This document shows, in pieces, positions 10,401 to 19,048 of a stretch of DNA of 26,564 nucleotides. Each line of letters opens with the position of its first letter. Position 1 is the first letter of the stretch. The notes beneath the pieces were generated by a model. The model saw only the letters and a program-made list of their open reading frames with translations, did no database searches and was not told the DNA's origin. Source of the stretch: Apostichopus leukothele. Its lineage: Eukaryota > Echinodermata > Holothuroidea > Aspidochirotida > Stichopodidae. Location of the stretch: NCBI GenBank assembly GCA_010014835.2, contig JAAAKB020291543.1:1-26564 (forward strand), in the 5' to 3' direction. Position numbers and translations under genes: made by a program.

Positions 10401-13400
10401 CTAGGGTATGGTGTGGCAAAGTGACAAGAGTTTAAACTTGACTTGATACTGCAGTTTACCAAGGCACAAAATACTTCATAAGCTAACTGATACTGGCTTG
10501 TCTTACAAAATGGCAGGTTTCCTTCCCTGCAGTGATTGCAACACAACTGCTGTTAGTTTCTTGCATTAGTAAATTACATCAGGGTTTCTATGAAGAGGAA
10601 CAGAAGGGATGAGGAGGAGGGACAAACAGCCCCCCCACCCCTCTCTTAAGAACTTGGGAAGGACATCACCCGGATTAGTTCGAAGTTTTTAAAAAAAAAA
10701 AAATTCCTCCGTAATTTCAAATCATACATCTCTTTTGATAATATTATCCCTGACAGTGACAATGCGAATTGTGACAAATGTTATAACGTGGAAATAATCA
10801 CACCTTTAGATAGTGTTTAATCACAATCTTTTCTGAAGGTACATGTTCTGAACTGCAAGTAAAACTTGATCGTTATAAACTCCTTCCCGCTCTTCTCCCC
10901 CCTCCCACCTCCCCCACCCTAAAACAAGAAATACATCTAAAGTTATCACAAGTTAACACATAGCTTCAATCACATATACAAGCCTCTTGGTATAATGACC
11001 ATAAACAAGTGATATGGCTGGTTACCAGATATGTTGGTAGGAACTTCTTTATTACAGATGGAGGATTATTACATTGAACTGTGAAACATTAACAAAGCTC
11101 ATTGCAGCTGATATTTGCTATACAAGGATATCCACATATGGTTTCATCACTGCAGTCTGTTTCACTTCGACAGATCTCACTATCACTTTCAGCAACATAG
11201 AGACAGTTACTGCCACAGCAAGGACCAACCGACGGACTGAAACATAAAAAGAAACCAGAAAAGGTGATAACTTGTGATGTGTTATATATGAGCATATATA
11301 ATACAACAGTGAACACCTGTTTTTATGTTTGTTTTTTTGTCTTCAAAGTTTTGACCATTGTTGCCTTTAAGTGATAAATTCACTTCTTGGAGACTCCGTG
11401 GAGACCAACAAATCAACTTCAGCTAAGCTTTACTTTTCAGCATGATCATGTTTTACAAAGTTTTTTCAGACTTTAACTTCCATAATTTCAGCATGTTTTA
11501 ATGGTGAATATCTAGAAAAACCAAGCATTAACTGACAAATTCCTGAAGACTCCAGAAACAAATTTTTCACAGACTGTGTTAGAATATTATAAACCCCAGG
11601 ATTTATTTCTTATTTAAATTCAGCAAACACTCCCAGGACAGAGAGGTTGCCAGAAGATGACAAGATATTGAGAGAAGACACTTTGGGGAAACTTAAAACT
11701 TGCTTTTAGATAATAAATCAGGAGACCAAAAACTGTTGCGAGTTTATGCTAAGTCAGTACTAAATGAACCTGGGCTTTGGTGGAATTAAATTTGACCACA
11801 CATTATGGAACTGTTGATCACAATTATGAAACTGTTGATCACAATATGGAACTGTTGATCTCAAACCTTAAACTTTTCAGTAATGTATTGATTGACGTTG
11901 AATGATAATGTGTTACCTGCACTGAGCCTTAGTGCCTTGGATTATTTTCAGTTTACAGGCTGTGCTAGGCAGAGTACCGTTGTTAGGTCTGGCATGGCAG
12001 CATGGATCATCCAGGCATTGTTCCTCGTAGCCACAGTCACACTCTTCATCTCCCTCTACGATACGATTACCACAGACCGGTCGACCAGACTCTGTTTCGT
12101 TGTGAGACATTGTGAGAGATTAAAGTAACTAGCTGTGCCTATTATATTACAATGTCTCCCCCCCACCACAAAATATCGGCTAAGGTTTTTGCCGTTTCAA
12201 CTGGGTTGACCTCTCTGACCTTTGACTGAAGTCAAAGAGCATCTGGAATTTTCTGCAGATATAATGTATTCACACTAGTATCATGTTGAAGTGTGACCAC
12301 CACAACAAACTTCTTATTCGAAATAAAAAATAAAGTGCTTCTCATATTCAATATGGAGGATCCATTCATGAAATGTGAGGTCTGTTCAAATATCCATTCC
12401 TGAGATACATATGTCTTCATGGTTTGACCTCTACTGACATATATATATATACACAGATATACACACATTCATACACGCACCCACACACGCATAGATACAC
12501 CTATACATACACGCATACATGCACGCGCACGCACGCACATACGCATGCACACATATGAACACGCATAAATACACACCCACATGTATACATATTATGGCTC
12601 AGATATCACCATATGATTATCAGCAACTGATCTAATAGTAATGAAACATGATGACATTGCCAGAACTTGGTTCTACATGTATAAACTGTAAACCAAGTAC
12701 ATTCTGTAAATAACAAGTGTTTTTTTTAGGTGAACTCACCAACGAAGCAAGTTGCCTTTTCTTGTAGCACATTTGTCATGTTCTCTTTACTGCATGGAGA
12801 AAACTTGTTGTTGTTTGGTTTATCACCAGATGTGGCACTGGGATACATAATGTAATTACCCTCATTGCGAGTGCTCGTACTCTCACCCGGCTTGCAAATG
12901 GATGGGTAATCATGCTGAAGAAATCACAGAGTATGAGTCAAGAATACTGAGAGCGGAAATTCAGGTAAATCCATTGACATCTAGAGTATGTACAGTATGA
13001 ATCATGGTAAATCTATTGATATCTAGAGTATGTACAGTAGGAATCACGGTAAATCTATTGATATCAAGAGTATGAACAGTATGAATCATGGTAAAGCTAT
13101 TGATTGCAAGAGTATGAACAGTATGAATCATGGTAAAGCTATTGATATCAATAGTATGTACAGTATGAATCATGGTAAAGCTATTGATATTAAGAGTACG
13201 TACAGTAGAAACTAACACTTTAAAATATTCACATAGCAAAGTTCAGTTTTACAGGTTTTATAGACACTTTTTGAGAAAAATTGCTGTTATAATTTCACTT
13301 TCAATATGTAGATACTTTTTGAGAAAAATTGCTGTTATAATTTCACTTTCAAATTACGTCCTTAGCAGGAAAAAGAACTACATTTCTTAAAAGACCACAC

Positions 13401-16400
13401 TTTTCTTTGATGTAAATTGTAAACTGTATCAAAATTCAACAACTTTAGGTTAAGCTTAATTGTGAAACCAAACTAAATATCAGTGGTTCAATTACAGCAG
13501 TGACCTTATCACATCAGAACATTTCAAAGTCCTTGGGTACATATCATAGTCTCACAGTCATTAACAAGGTCAGGATAATTCTGCTTGTGACGGACTAGTT
13601 AGTATTTTCTAAGTAACAGTTACAAATCCAACATGAGATGATTTGTCCTTGAGTATATCTACTTATCGTGGTTTACAATCTATTTGGTACCCTCTCTCTT
13701 TTGAGAGCTGGCTATCCTATTTAAACATATAACAAGTAATGCCTAAAAGATCAAATTTGATTTGTAGCAGAATCGTATCGGTACTTTACTGACCTGGTTT
13801 AGATACCTCTGTGCATACGAATGTGCAAGATAACATTGAATGCAGACAACAGTGCCTTCGATATACATGTATCAGTACATTTCCAACCTGGTTTATAAAC
13901 CTCGGCAAATATTAATACATGTGTAAGACTCTTGTCGGCCAACAGTTCTCTCATTTTGAATGCAGACAACAGTCCCTTCAATATATATGCATAGTGTTTA
14001 CTCACAGGTGAGCCGTAGTTGTGACCGAGCTCGTGAGCAAAAGTGATGTAGGAAACTTTTGAGGGGACGGTAGATCCATAGTTCTGGATGGTGACGATAC
14101 CGGTGTTCAACGACTGGCTGACCCCTCCAGAAAACGTCTTGTGCTTCTCACATATTCCACCAGATGTCTCTGTGGATGACATTAACACACCAAAATACAA
14201 ACCACATATTGTATCATTTCAAATACTGAAAGGTAACACACAAAAAAACTTATATATATATACTTGTATGAAAGGGAATGATGTTTAGATTCCTATAACA
14301 TTCTTCTTCAGAGGCAGATTCTAACAAAAATAAGATAAAGGTTAAACAAACAGCTGGGACAGACAAGTTTGTTTAAACATTGTGCAAATGAAAAATAATA
14401 TAAGTTCTAGCAAGGACAGTAGGTAGGTACTGTAGATAGGTAGGTAGATAGGTAGGTAAAGTGCAGAGAGGGTAACAGTTGTTGCTAGTAATCTGAACTA
14501 AGGGGAGGAAAGACTGGGGTGGAATGTGACAATAAGAAGGGAATCTTGACATTGTCTCTCGTTCTCTTGGGTTTATCTCTCTCTGAGGACCGAGGATCTT
14601 GGAAGGGAAAGAAACTCTTCGAATGACTTGATAAATTCTCCTGATACTGTGTCTCCTATAGAGCAATAATATGCCACTTTCTGTAAAAGGTGGGAGAAAC
14701 TGGAGTCAACGGAGCTCAAAACAACACAGGTGTACAGCTTGACTGTACAGCTTGACAATGGTGTGAAAGGCATGCAGATATCTGGCATTTGTTTCTACCC
14801 ACATTTATACAGTAGCTATATGGATAAGCATGTAGGTATGACGTTTGCCACTGAAAGTGACTATTCTGAAATAAGTTCGACATTTCAATGTTAATGTAAA
14901 ACTGTTGACTTTAGTTGCTACTATTTCTGCATTTGCTACCCAACTGATAGGGATACATTTTACCCAGGTGTCTTGTTCTTTGAACCAACATGAAGCAAAT
15001 ATGGCACAAAATACTCAACAAACCTGTAAGGTTTTCTTTCTTAAGTAGGTAAAAAACTACTGAAGACGTGACTTACTTGATTCGGGAGATCCGACCCAGG
15101 CAAGACCAAGCACACCGTCGTTAAAATCCCGGTCAGCAAAGACATAGGCCAAGCAGTATTGGTCGTGATTCTGAAGAGAATTTAGCTCAAGAAACTTCTC
15201 CACACCAATGAAATCATCAGCGAATGGGTTTCCTGCCACTTCCTTATCATCGGTTGTGTTAACCTATAAAGATAAATCGACAAATGAAGAAGACAATCAT
15301 ACATTTTTGGAGCTAACAAAATTAAAATAAAAAATATTATACTTTGAACTTGCAACGTTTAGCTCTAAAGTGGAAATATTTTTGTATTACTTAGATCCAT
15401 ATATTGAATCCTTGGGTAGGCCAGTAGCTAGGTCAGTACAATTTAAAGTTAACTAACCATAGGATTTGTCTTTAAGAGACCAGATCTTAGGTTATTAACT
15501 AATTTAATTACGTGACACAATTTGCACAATGGATTGCTATAATATCAATCTTGCTTCTCTGTTAACTTTGCAGGTGAGCGAGTAGATGTGTCTCAATGAG
15601 AGTGTCCAGGATCTTGCGAGAGAAAGTCTGATGACAGTTTTAAGTTTCCCATTTTAAATGAAAATTTAAGAGGGTTGTGAAGATGATAATGAAACTAACC
15701 AGTCCACAACTTCAATTTTTTCAATTTCAAATTGATTTCTCATATATTTTTACAAGATAAATACAATGAAATATTACAGTAGGTAGATTAATATTTGAAG
15801 GAGGACACTAGTAAAACAGCAAGGCTGTTATCTCAGCTAGTGGTCAGGACCACAGACATCAAGGCCACTCGTTGTTCTGCATTTAGTAGGTGAAACTGTA
15901 AACACAGCTCATGATAATTCTGGGTCCCTCCCTCCGTCCCTCCCTCCCCTGTGTTGGGCTGAGCCAAAAACTTGCCAAACAAACATCTCACTGTGATAAC
16001 GTGGGATGCCGGTTGATTGTTGATTACCGAAAGAGAGAGAACGTAGACCGACTGGATGGCAGCAACTTGCAGGTGTTTCTAAAGACCCTTTACCAAACTC
16101 TTTAATCACATTTACTTAGAAAAACATTGTCTTTCCTCGGTGATAGCAACTATTTAGAGCTCACCTTGATACGGTCGATGATGAAGCCGAGATTCTGAAA
16201 AGGGCCGAACGTTTCGTGACTGTAGATTTGGCTGACGTGGGACACATGGTTGTTGAGTGAGGTGATGACTTCCTGAACAGCGGTTTCTCTGTTGCCGTCG
16301 TGGTAATGCTCCCAGTAGGTATGATCAGCCTGTAGAAACAGATGGCAGGACGTCTTTGTGTTGCTCTGACGTCTTCTTCTGTTCTGATGATTCGGATGGG

Positions 16401-19048
16401 AGTACTTATTCTCACCGGCCACGTGATTCTTCTGAGACCAGTTCACGGATCCCTGGAATATTTGAAGCCAATATCGAAAATTATTGCAGATGTTTAAAAG
16501 AACTTCACCCAAGATAGCAGACAAGCTACATCTTTGACACTATTTTTTGTGTCAAAATATTGGGAAAAAATTAGGTACCACAAAAATTAGAATGGTTACG
16601 TTTTAGTTCGGAAATTTAAAGGTACGTGATTGTTTTGTTTCTTTGGCCAGAAACAAAAGCTCTGTTAAGACACGTTGGGTGGCAGAATGAACCAGAAAGC
16701 TCCAAAGGCTTTGTGATCAAATTGCCATAAAATTTACATTTCAACTACCTGACTGATGTAGAATATTAAAGATAAACTTGTCAAAGAATTTAACCAGAAA
16801 CCAAGAAGATTGGAGAGTTCCTAGATCTACATGAAGTTTCCTGAACCCTTACATACATATTATTAATATCAATGGTGGACATCAACCAATTAATTCACTG
16901 ATATATATTGTAGAATATAATATAACTTGTGTGGATTAAATACCCACTGTGGAATACAGTCACATATGACACTCTATGAAGGTATGGTGTTTACCTAATT
17001 GAGCTGCATATCAGTCCGGCCAGCACCAATGACTTCAACAACTCATTTATGAATGCTGATCACTAATGACCTGGAAACGACCTATTGTCTTCCACCAACA
17101 ACCAAAGCAGCCAAGCATTCAATAAGTGCCATCTTTATGCTAAGTATAGAATTCCAACAAGCTACTGTACATATGTTGCGTTATCCTGTTTACATGCCAA
17201 GGTGTCAAACACACACACACTCGGACACAACCATCACCATCACATGGATTCGGTTTGCCTTTAGCAAGAGTTCAAAATGAGGATACCTGGCCCAGTCACC
17301 ACAGAAACGGGAGTGCGAAAAGGATGATCAGCCACTCTAGACAAAGCAGACTCTGCAACAGTGCAGTTGTTGCGACAAGACATGGAAAATGAGGAGTGAC
17401 GTAAATGAACTGCCAAACCGACAGTTGAGGACTTACATCATCATCTTCATCTATGGCTGTCTCTTGAAACTCTGCCATGCGGGCTAGAATCTCCTCTTTA
17501 CTCCCACAGCCCCCGGCATGATCCTCATCAAAGTCAACATCAGAGGACTTGTAAATAATTGAGTGAAAGTCTGGCTTCTCATCAAAGTGATGTCTTGAGT
17601 TCTCTACGTGGTATTCCTCTTTGCCATCGGTGTAGATGGTGCCAGAGAAGCGACCATCGATGATGGCGCCGTGAATATGGCTCTCTGGATCATCTTGGAT
17701 AAGAGACAAAGCGTAAGATCATATTAACATTCACTGTTATATTTATGTAATCAAGTTGAAAGTAAAAACGGTCTCCACTTTTGTTTTATTACATTTTATT
17801 ACGTGCTGCATTTAGTTATGTACAATAACTGTACCAGTATCATACCTGCATTGTACCTGTAAGATTTCGTGATGATAAAGGTTTCTGCTGTACTTCAAAA
17901 TATCAAAGCTACCAGCTACCACACTCTCCTCGTATATAATGACCCTTGTAATATCATCACAGAATACTGTAAAATAACAAACTTCTAAGGCCTAATTATT
18001 ATTATTATTGTCGTCATAGTCATCGTCATTATTATTATTTTTATACAGTATGTGGTATGTGATAATCATGCAGTCCAGTTATGTGCTTACTCAGTATGTA
18101 GTAATCATACAGTATGTGGTAATCATAAAGTATGTGGTAATCATACAGTATGTGGTAATCACACAGTATGTGGTATGTGGTTACACAGTATATGGTAATC
18201 ATACAGTATGTGGTGATCATACAGTATGTGGTAATCATATGTGTATGTGGTATGTGGTTATACAGTATGTGGTAAACATACAGTATGTGGTATGTGGTTA
18301 CACGGTATGTGTTGATCATACAGTATGTGGTATGTGGTAATCATACAGTATGTGGTAATCATACAGTATGTGGTAATCATACAGTATGTGGTAATCATAC
18401 AGTATGTTGTTACACGGTATGTGGTAATCATACTGTATGTGGTAATCATACAGTATGTGGTATGTGTTTATATAGTATGTGGTTATCATACAGTATGTGG
18501 TAATCATACAGTATGTGGTAATACTAATCATACAGTATGTGGTTACACGGTATGTTGTAATCATACAGTATGTGGTATGTGGTAATCATACAGTATGTGG
18601 TTTATCATACAGTATGTGGTTGTACAGTGTGTGTTAAGATTAAACGTTCTACAACCACATGGATGATGTTTAAAACCCAACTGGAAAGGTGTACAGTTTA
18701 TGTATTCAGAATGGTATATTTGAAAGGAACAGGAAACAGGCTGTTATCCCAGCATGGGTCGCATGGCTAAAATCATTTAATTAATAAGGTATAATTCAGT
18801 CAATTTTGTTTGTTTGTTATTCATCCTACACATCCTTCATTCAAGATAATTAAGACATCCAGGCATAAAATACTGATAAGTACAAGTTCTGTAAAGTTGA
18901 TGTCATGAATAATGAATTCTAAAACTCACCTGCTAACTTTCCTGTGTAAAGGTAATCAGGAATAAGTTGTGACTCTTCATCTCCAGTGTCTAGTGTAAAT
19001 TTCTGAGAAAAATGAGGTGCATCAGGCGTCAACTCTAACTGAAAAGAT
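7305..19048 (-). CDS. ADAM10: ADAM10 (Kuzbanian-type) membrane metalloprotease, 12 coding exons, 5' end missing
   Basis: ADAM10 is a type I membrane zinc protease that sheds the ectodomains of Notch, Delta, APP, cadherins and other surface proteins. Twelve minus-strand exons (18930-19048, 17437-17693, 16165-16452, 15077-15263, 14006-14169, 12740-12914, 11917-12091, 11136-11236, 10263-10342, 9475-9586, 7773-8023, 7305-7496) join in frame into about 699 residues. Numbering from the first visible residue: cysteine-switch Cys near 102, RRRR furin site at 150-153, zinc motif His329/Glu330/His333/His339, NYIMY Met-turn in the next exon, disintegrin CGN...ECDCGY from about 403, stalk motif PGSPCN...GYCDVF, and a transmembrane helix at about 640-661. 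Human ADAM10 has 748 residues, so roughly the first 70 (signal peptide and start of the prodomain) are missing and presumably lie beyond 26564. The stalk and SVHTPSSNP tail are ADAM10-specific and exclude ADAM17. Identification rests on recalled family sequence. Confidence 0.97.
7773..8023 (-). CDS. ADAM10: ADAM10 exon: cysteine-rich end and stalk
   Basis: This 251-base exon begins at gtttcggtag|GT and reads (G)[16 protein letters not shown]..., then [20 protein letters not shown] and [20 protein letters not shown], ending SWIQ. Human has [39 protein letters not shown], so identity is very high. The donor is CAG|GTAAGC. NYTL is a possible N-glycosylation sequon. The in-frame stretch beyond SWIQ is intron. 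Confidence 0.97.
8228..8567. repeat. 32-bp tandem array, 10 full copies plus a partial
   Basis: The unit begins ACGAGGCAGACCTGTAATTG and ends TCGCAGAGATTT. Copies start every 32 bases from 8228 to 8516; an eleventh starting at 8548 has lost its middle. Copies differ at only a few positions (GTCGCAGAG, GTCCCAAAG, GACACAAAG), so the expansion is recent. It lies in the 1451-base ADAM10 intron between the stalk exon and the preceding exon. Confidence 0.95.
9475..9586 (-). CDS. ADAM10: ADAM10 exon: cysteine-rich, membrane-proximal
   Basis: This 112-base exon follows ttcattacag and ends GGTG|GTGAGT. It reads [20 protein letters not shown], then [17 protein letters not shown]. Human has CAGSICEKYGLEECTC...KELCHVCCMKK. 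The LEEC and CHxCCM motifs are diagnostic for ADAM10-type proteins. It ends with one base that makes Gly with the next exon. Confidence 0.95.
9837..9853. repeat. (AT)n simple repeat
   Basis: Short alternating AT run in the intron between the ADAM10 exons 9475-9586 and 10263-10342. A donor-like GAG|GTGAGT lies just downstream on the minus strand (about 9801-9806), but the sequence before it does not read as ADAM10. Confidence 0.7.
10088..10120. repeat. G-rich tract
   Basis: GGGGG, GGGAGGAGG and a run of about 12 G follow each other on the plus strand, a possible G-quadruplex in an ADAM10 intron. Similar purine/pyrimidine-skewed tracts are at 10610-10640 and 10887-10919 (C-rich on the plus strand), so three such tracts lie within 850 bases around the small exon 10263-10342. 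Confidence 0.6.
10263..10342 (-). CDS. ADAM10: ADAM10 exon: small cysteine-rich exon
   Basis: This 80-base exon is in none of the long open frames. It reads (C)[20 protein letters not shown] then QVCQNG. The human equivalent is [20 protein letters not shown] then VCING. The cysteine spacings C-x11-C-x6-C-x4-C agree exactly once the following exon (TCSGSVC) is attached. The donor is AATGGG|GTAAAT and it ends in phase 0. The acceptor region reads tttttcacag/gag/GC, two AGs three bases apart; only the second gives Cys at the junction (see findings). The human NFTD sequon is not kept here. Confidence 0.88.
11136..11236 (-). CDS. ADAM10: ADAM10 exon: disintegrin/cysteine-rich junction (3' boundary uncertain)
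   Basis: This exon follows the acceptor tatgtttcag and reads (S)[20 protein letters not shown], then [13 protein letters not shown]. The human counterpart is SPSQGPCCTAQC...CRDDSDCAREGIC. The 3' edge is not clear because no consensus donor exists. I chose ATAT|GTGGAT (end at 11136), which leaves one base T; with GC of the next exon this restores the Cys of ETIC. A donor 12 bases further on (end at 11124, CCTT|GTATAG) keeps the same phase and would add CGYP. Both donors are weak. Confidence 0.85.
11802..11863. repeat. 21-bp tandem repeat, 3 copies
   Basis: Three near-identical copies of ATTATGGAACTGTTGATCAC, with single-base changes and one deletion, lie in the intron just downstream of the disintegrin exon. 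Confidence 0.85.
11917..12091 (-). CDS. ADAM10: ADAM10 exon: disintegrin domain
   Basis: This 175-base exon reads (E)[20 protein letters not shown], then [18 protein letters not shown], and ends ...[13 protein letters not shown]. It matches human [26 protein letters not shown]... with cysteines conserved; the NNGTL sequon lies in a loop slightly longer than the human one. The acceptor is acgaaacag|AG. The donor is CAG|GTAACA, with two exon bases left over that make Ser with the next exon. The disintegrin-like region packs against the stalk-proximal domain and helps to position substrate. Confidence 0.96.
12435..12595. repeat. Alternating (TA)n/(CA)n compound simple repeat
   Basis: ATATATATATATACACAG is followed by about 140 bases dominated by ACAC/GCAC/TACA alternations (cacgcac, cacacgcata, cgcacgcacgcac). 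It is an impure microsatellite with almost strict purine-pyrimidine alternation, hence Z-DNA potential, in the intron before the Met-turn exon. Confidence 0.85.
12740..12914 (-). CDS. ADAM10: ADAM10 exon: third zinc histidine and Met-turn
   Basis: This 175-base exon starts with CAT, the third zinc ligand, right after the acceptor gatttcttcag. It reads [12 protein letters not shown]...[20 protein letters not shown] and then [20 protein letters not shown]. Human has HDSGTECTPGES...NGNYIMYARATSGDKLNNN. The Met of NYIMY is the Met-turn under the zinc. ENMTN keeps the N-glycosylation sequon where human has RNIS. The donor is GTTG|GTGAGT. No single open frame covers this exon from its own Met, so it is easy to miss. 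Confidence 0.95.
12964..13215. repeat. 42-bp tandem array, 6 copies
   Basis: Copies start at 12964, 13006, 13048, 13090, 13132 and 13174. The unit starts GGTAAATCTATTGATATC and continues AGAGTATGTACAGTATGAAT. Because 42 is 14 codons and the unit has no stop in some frames, both strands show repetitive open frames (for example [14 protein letters not shown] on the minus strand). These are by-products; the array lies in the intron 50 bases downstream of the Met-turn exon. Confidence 0.93.
13261..13353. repeat. 48-bp direct duplication
   Basis: TAGACACTTTTTGAGAAAAA...TTCACTTTCAA is present twice, 48 bases apart, with one mismatch in the shared part. It directly follows the 42-bp array in the same intron. 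Confidence 0.9.
13793..13995. repeat. Imperfect duplication in the intron after the HELGH exon
   Basis: TTGAATGCAGACAACAGT followed by CCTTC(G/A)ATATA is found near 13837 and again near 13955, and CCTGGTTTA...ACCTC near 13793 and 13887. This is a diverged tandem duplication of roughly 95-120 bp. It keeps the ADAM10 frame open past the HELGH exon (see findings). Confidence 0.7.
14006..14169 (-). CDS. ADAM10: ADAM10 exon: zinc-binding helix HELGH
   Basis: This 164-base exon reads [15 protein letters not shown]...[14 protein letters not shown]...[18 protein letters not shown]. It holds the catalytic Glu and the first two zinc-binding histidines of HExxHxxGxxH. The donor (CCT|GTGAGT) falls directly after GSP, so the third histidine is the first codon of the next exon and the active-site motif is split by an intron. 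The acceptor is atccacag|AG. Human has HEVGHNFGSPH here. Confidence 0.97.
14414..14460. repeat. (AGGT)n-type simple repeat
   Basis: Imperfect GTAGGTAGGTA units with ATAGGTAGGTAG variants lie in an ADAM10 intron. They contain many GT and AG dinucleotides but no supported splice site. Confidence 0.75.
15077..15263 (-). CDS. ADAM10: ADAM10 exon: catalytic domain, central part
   Basis: This 187-base exon begins [18 protein letters not shown] and continues [19 protein letters not shown] and [20 protein letters not shown]. This is nearly identical to the human core [19 protein letters not shown] and [15 protein letters not shown]. The VNTT sequon matches the human INTT N-glycosylation site. The acceptor is tttatag|GTT and the donor CAA|GTAAGT. 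It ends with one base that joins AG of the next exon to make Lys. The frame opening at an internal Met in this exon is not the true start; coding extends 24 bases further upstream, back to the acceptor. Confidence 0.96.
15926..15949. repeat. (CCCT)n polypyrimidine tract
   Basis: CCCTCCCTCC and CCCTCCCTCCCC are separated by GT. The minus strand, which is the coding strand of ADAM10, has at least four GGG runs with one-base loops, a strong G-quadruplex pattern, inside the intron upstream of exon 15077-15263. Confidence 0.8.
16165..16452 (-). CDS. ADAM10: ADAM10 exon: furin site and start of catalytic domain
   Basis: This 288-base exon (96 codons, phase 0 at both ends) lies between ...atattccag|GGA and ATCAAG|GTGAGC. 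It starts [10 protein letters not shown], then carries [24 protein letters not shown] is the proprotein-convertase site, aligned to human RKKR, that frees the mature enzyme. The catalytic domain follows: [12 protein letters not shown] is equivalent to human CQLYIQTDHLFF, and the exon ends FIIDRIK. Cleavage here by a furin-like protease is inferred from the motif. Confidence 0.96.
17437..17693 (-). CDS. ADAM10: ADAM10 exon: prodomain with cysteine switch
   Basis: This 257-base exon encodes [17 protein letters not shown]... and ends ...ETAIDEDDD. It has the ADAM10 signature HGxxIDGRFxG and the GGCGSK stretch, equivalent to human GGCADH, whose Cys serves as the cysteine switch that holds the zinc in the latent enzyme. 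The acceptor is ...ttatccaag|AT and the donor is GAT|GTAAGT, a strong match. It ends in phase 0 with an acidic run of Asp/Glu, a likely flexible link before the furin site. The in-frame continuation past the donor is intron. Confidence 0.96.
18048..18635. repeat. 18-bp tandem array, about 32 copies
   Basis: The unit is ACAGTATGTGGTAATCAT, with variants such as TATGTGGTTACACGG. Each junction forms the near-palindrome CATAC-A-GTATG. As 18 is six codons and the unit lacks stops, several frames on both strands stay open (VCGNHT and ITTYCM repeats); these are not genes. The array lies in the intron between the first two visible ADAM10 exons, preceded by an ATT-rich stretch at 17995-18045. Confidence 0.95.
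18930..19048 (-). CDS. ADAM10: ADAM10 exon: prodomain, first visible exon
   Basis: This 119-base exon follows a pyrimidine-rich acceptor (ttttttacag) and ends at a CAG|GTGAGT-type donor. It reads [13 protein letters not shown]... to ...DYLYTGKLA, matching the human prodomain stretch around HFNLRMKRDTSLF...HIYTGHIY. It begins with the last base of a split codon and ends with one base (G) that completes an Asp codon in the next exon. The preceding exon must end with two bases of a codon; I looked for such a donor on the minus strand up to 26564 and found none whose upstream reading resembles ADAM10. Confidence 0.9.

Noticed and set aside
10259-10546. 95-codon minus-strand open frame overlapping the small ADAM10 exon
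   Set aside because: The frame is wrong. The true coding frame is offset and covers only 10263-10342, giving the conserved cysteine pattern.
12961-13239. Repetitive peptide [14 protein letters not shown] on the minus strand
   Set aside because: By-product of the 42-bp intronic array between two well-defined ADAM10 exons; a real in-frame exon would disrupt the catalytic domain.
18041-18585. Cluster of 60-96-codon open frames on both strands
   Set aside because: All are readings of the 18-bp array, whose length is a multiple of three and which lacks stops.
7305-19048. ADAM17 (TACE) as the identity of the protease
   Set aside because: The PGSPCN...GYCDVF stalk, the LEEC...CHLCCM motifs and the SVHTPSSNP tail are ADAM10-type.
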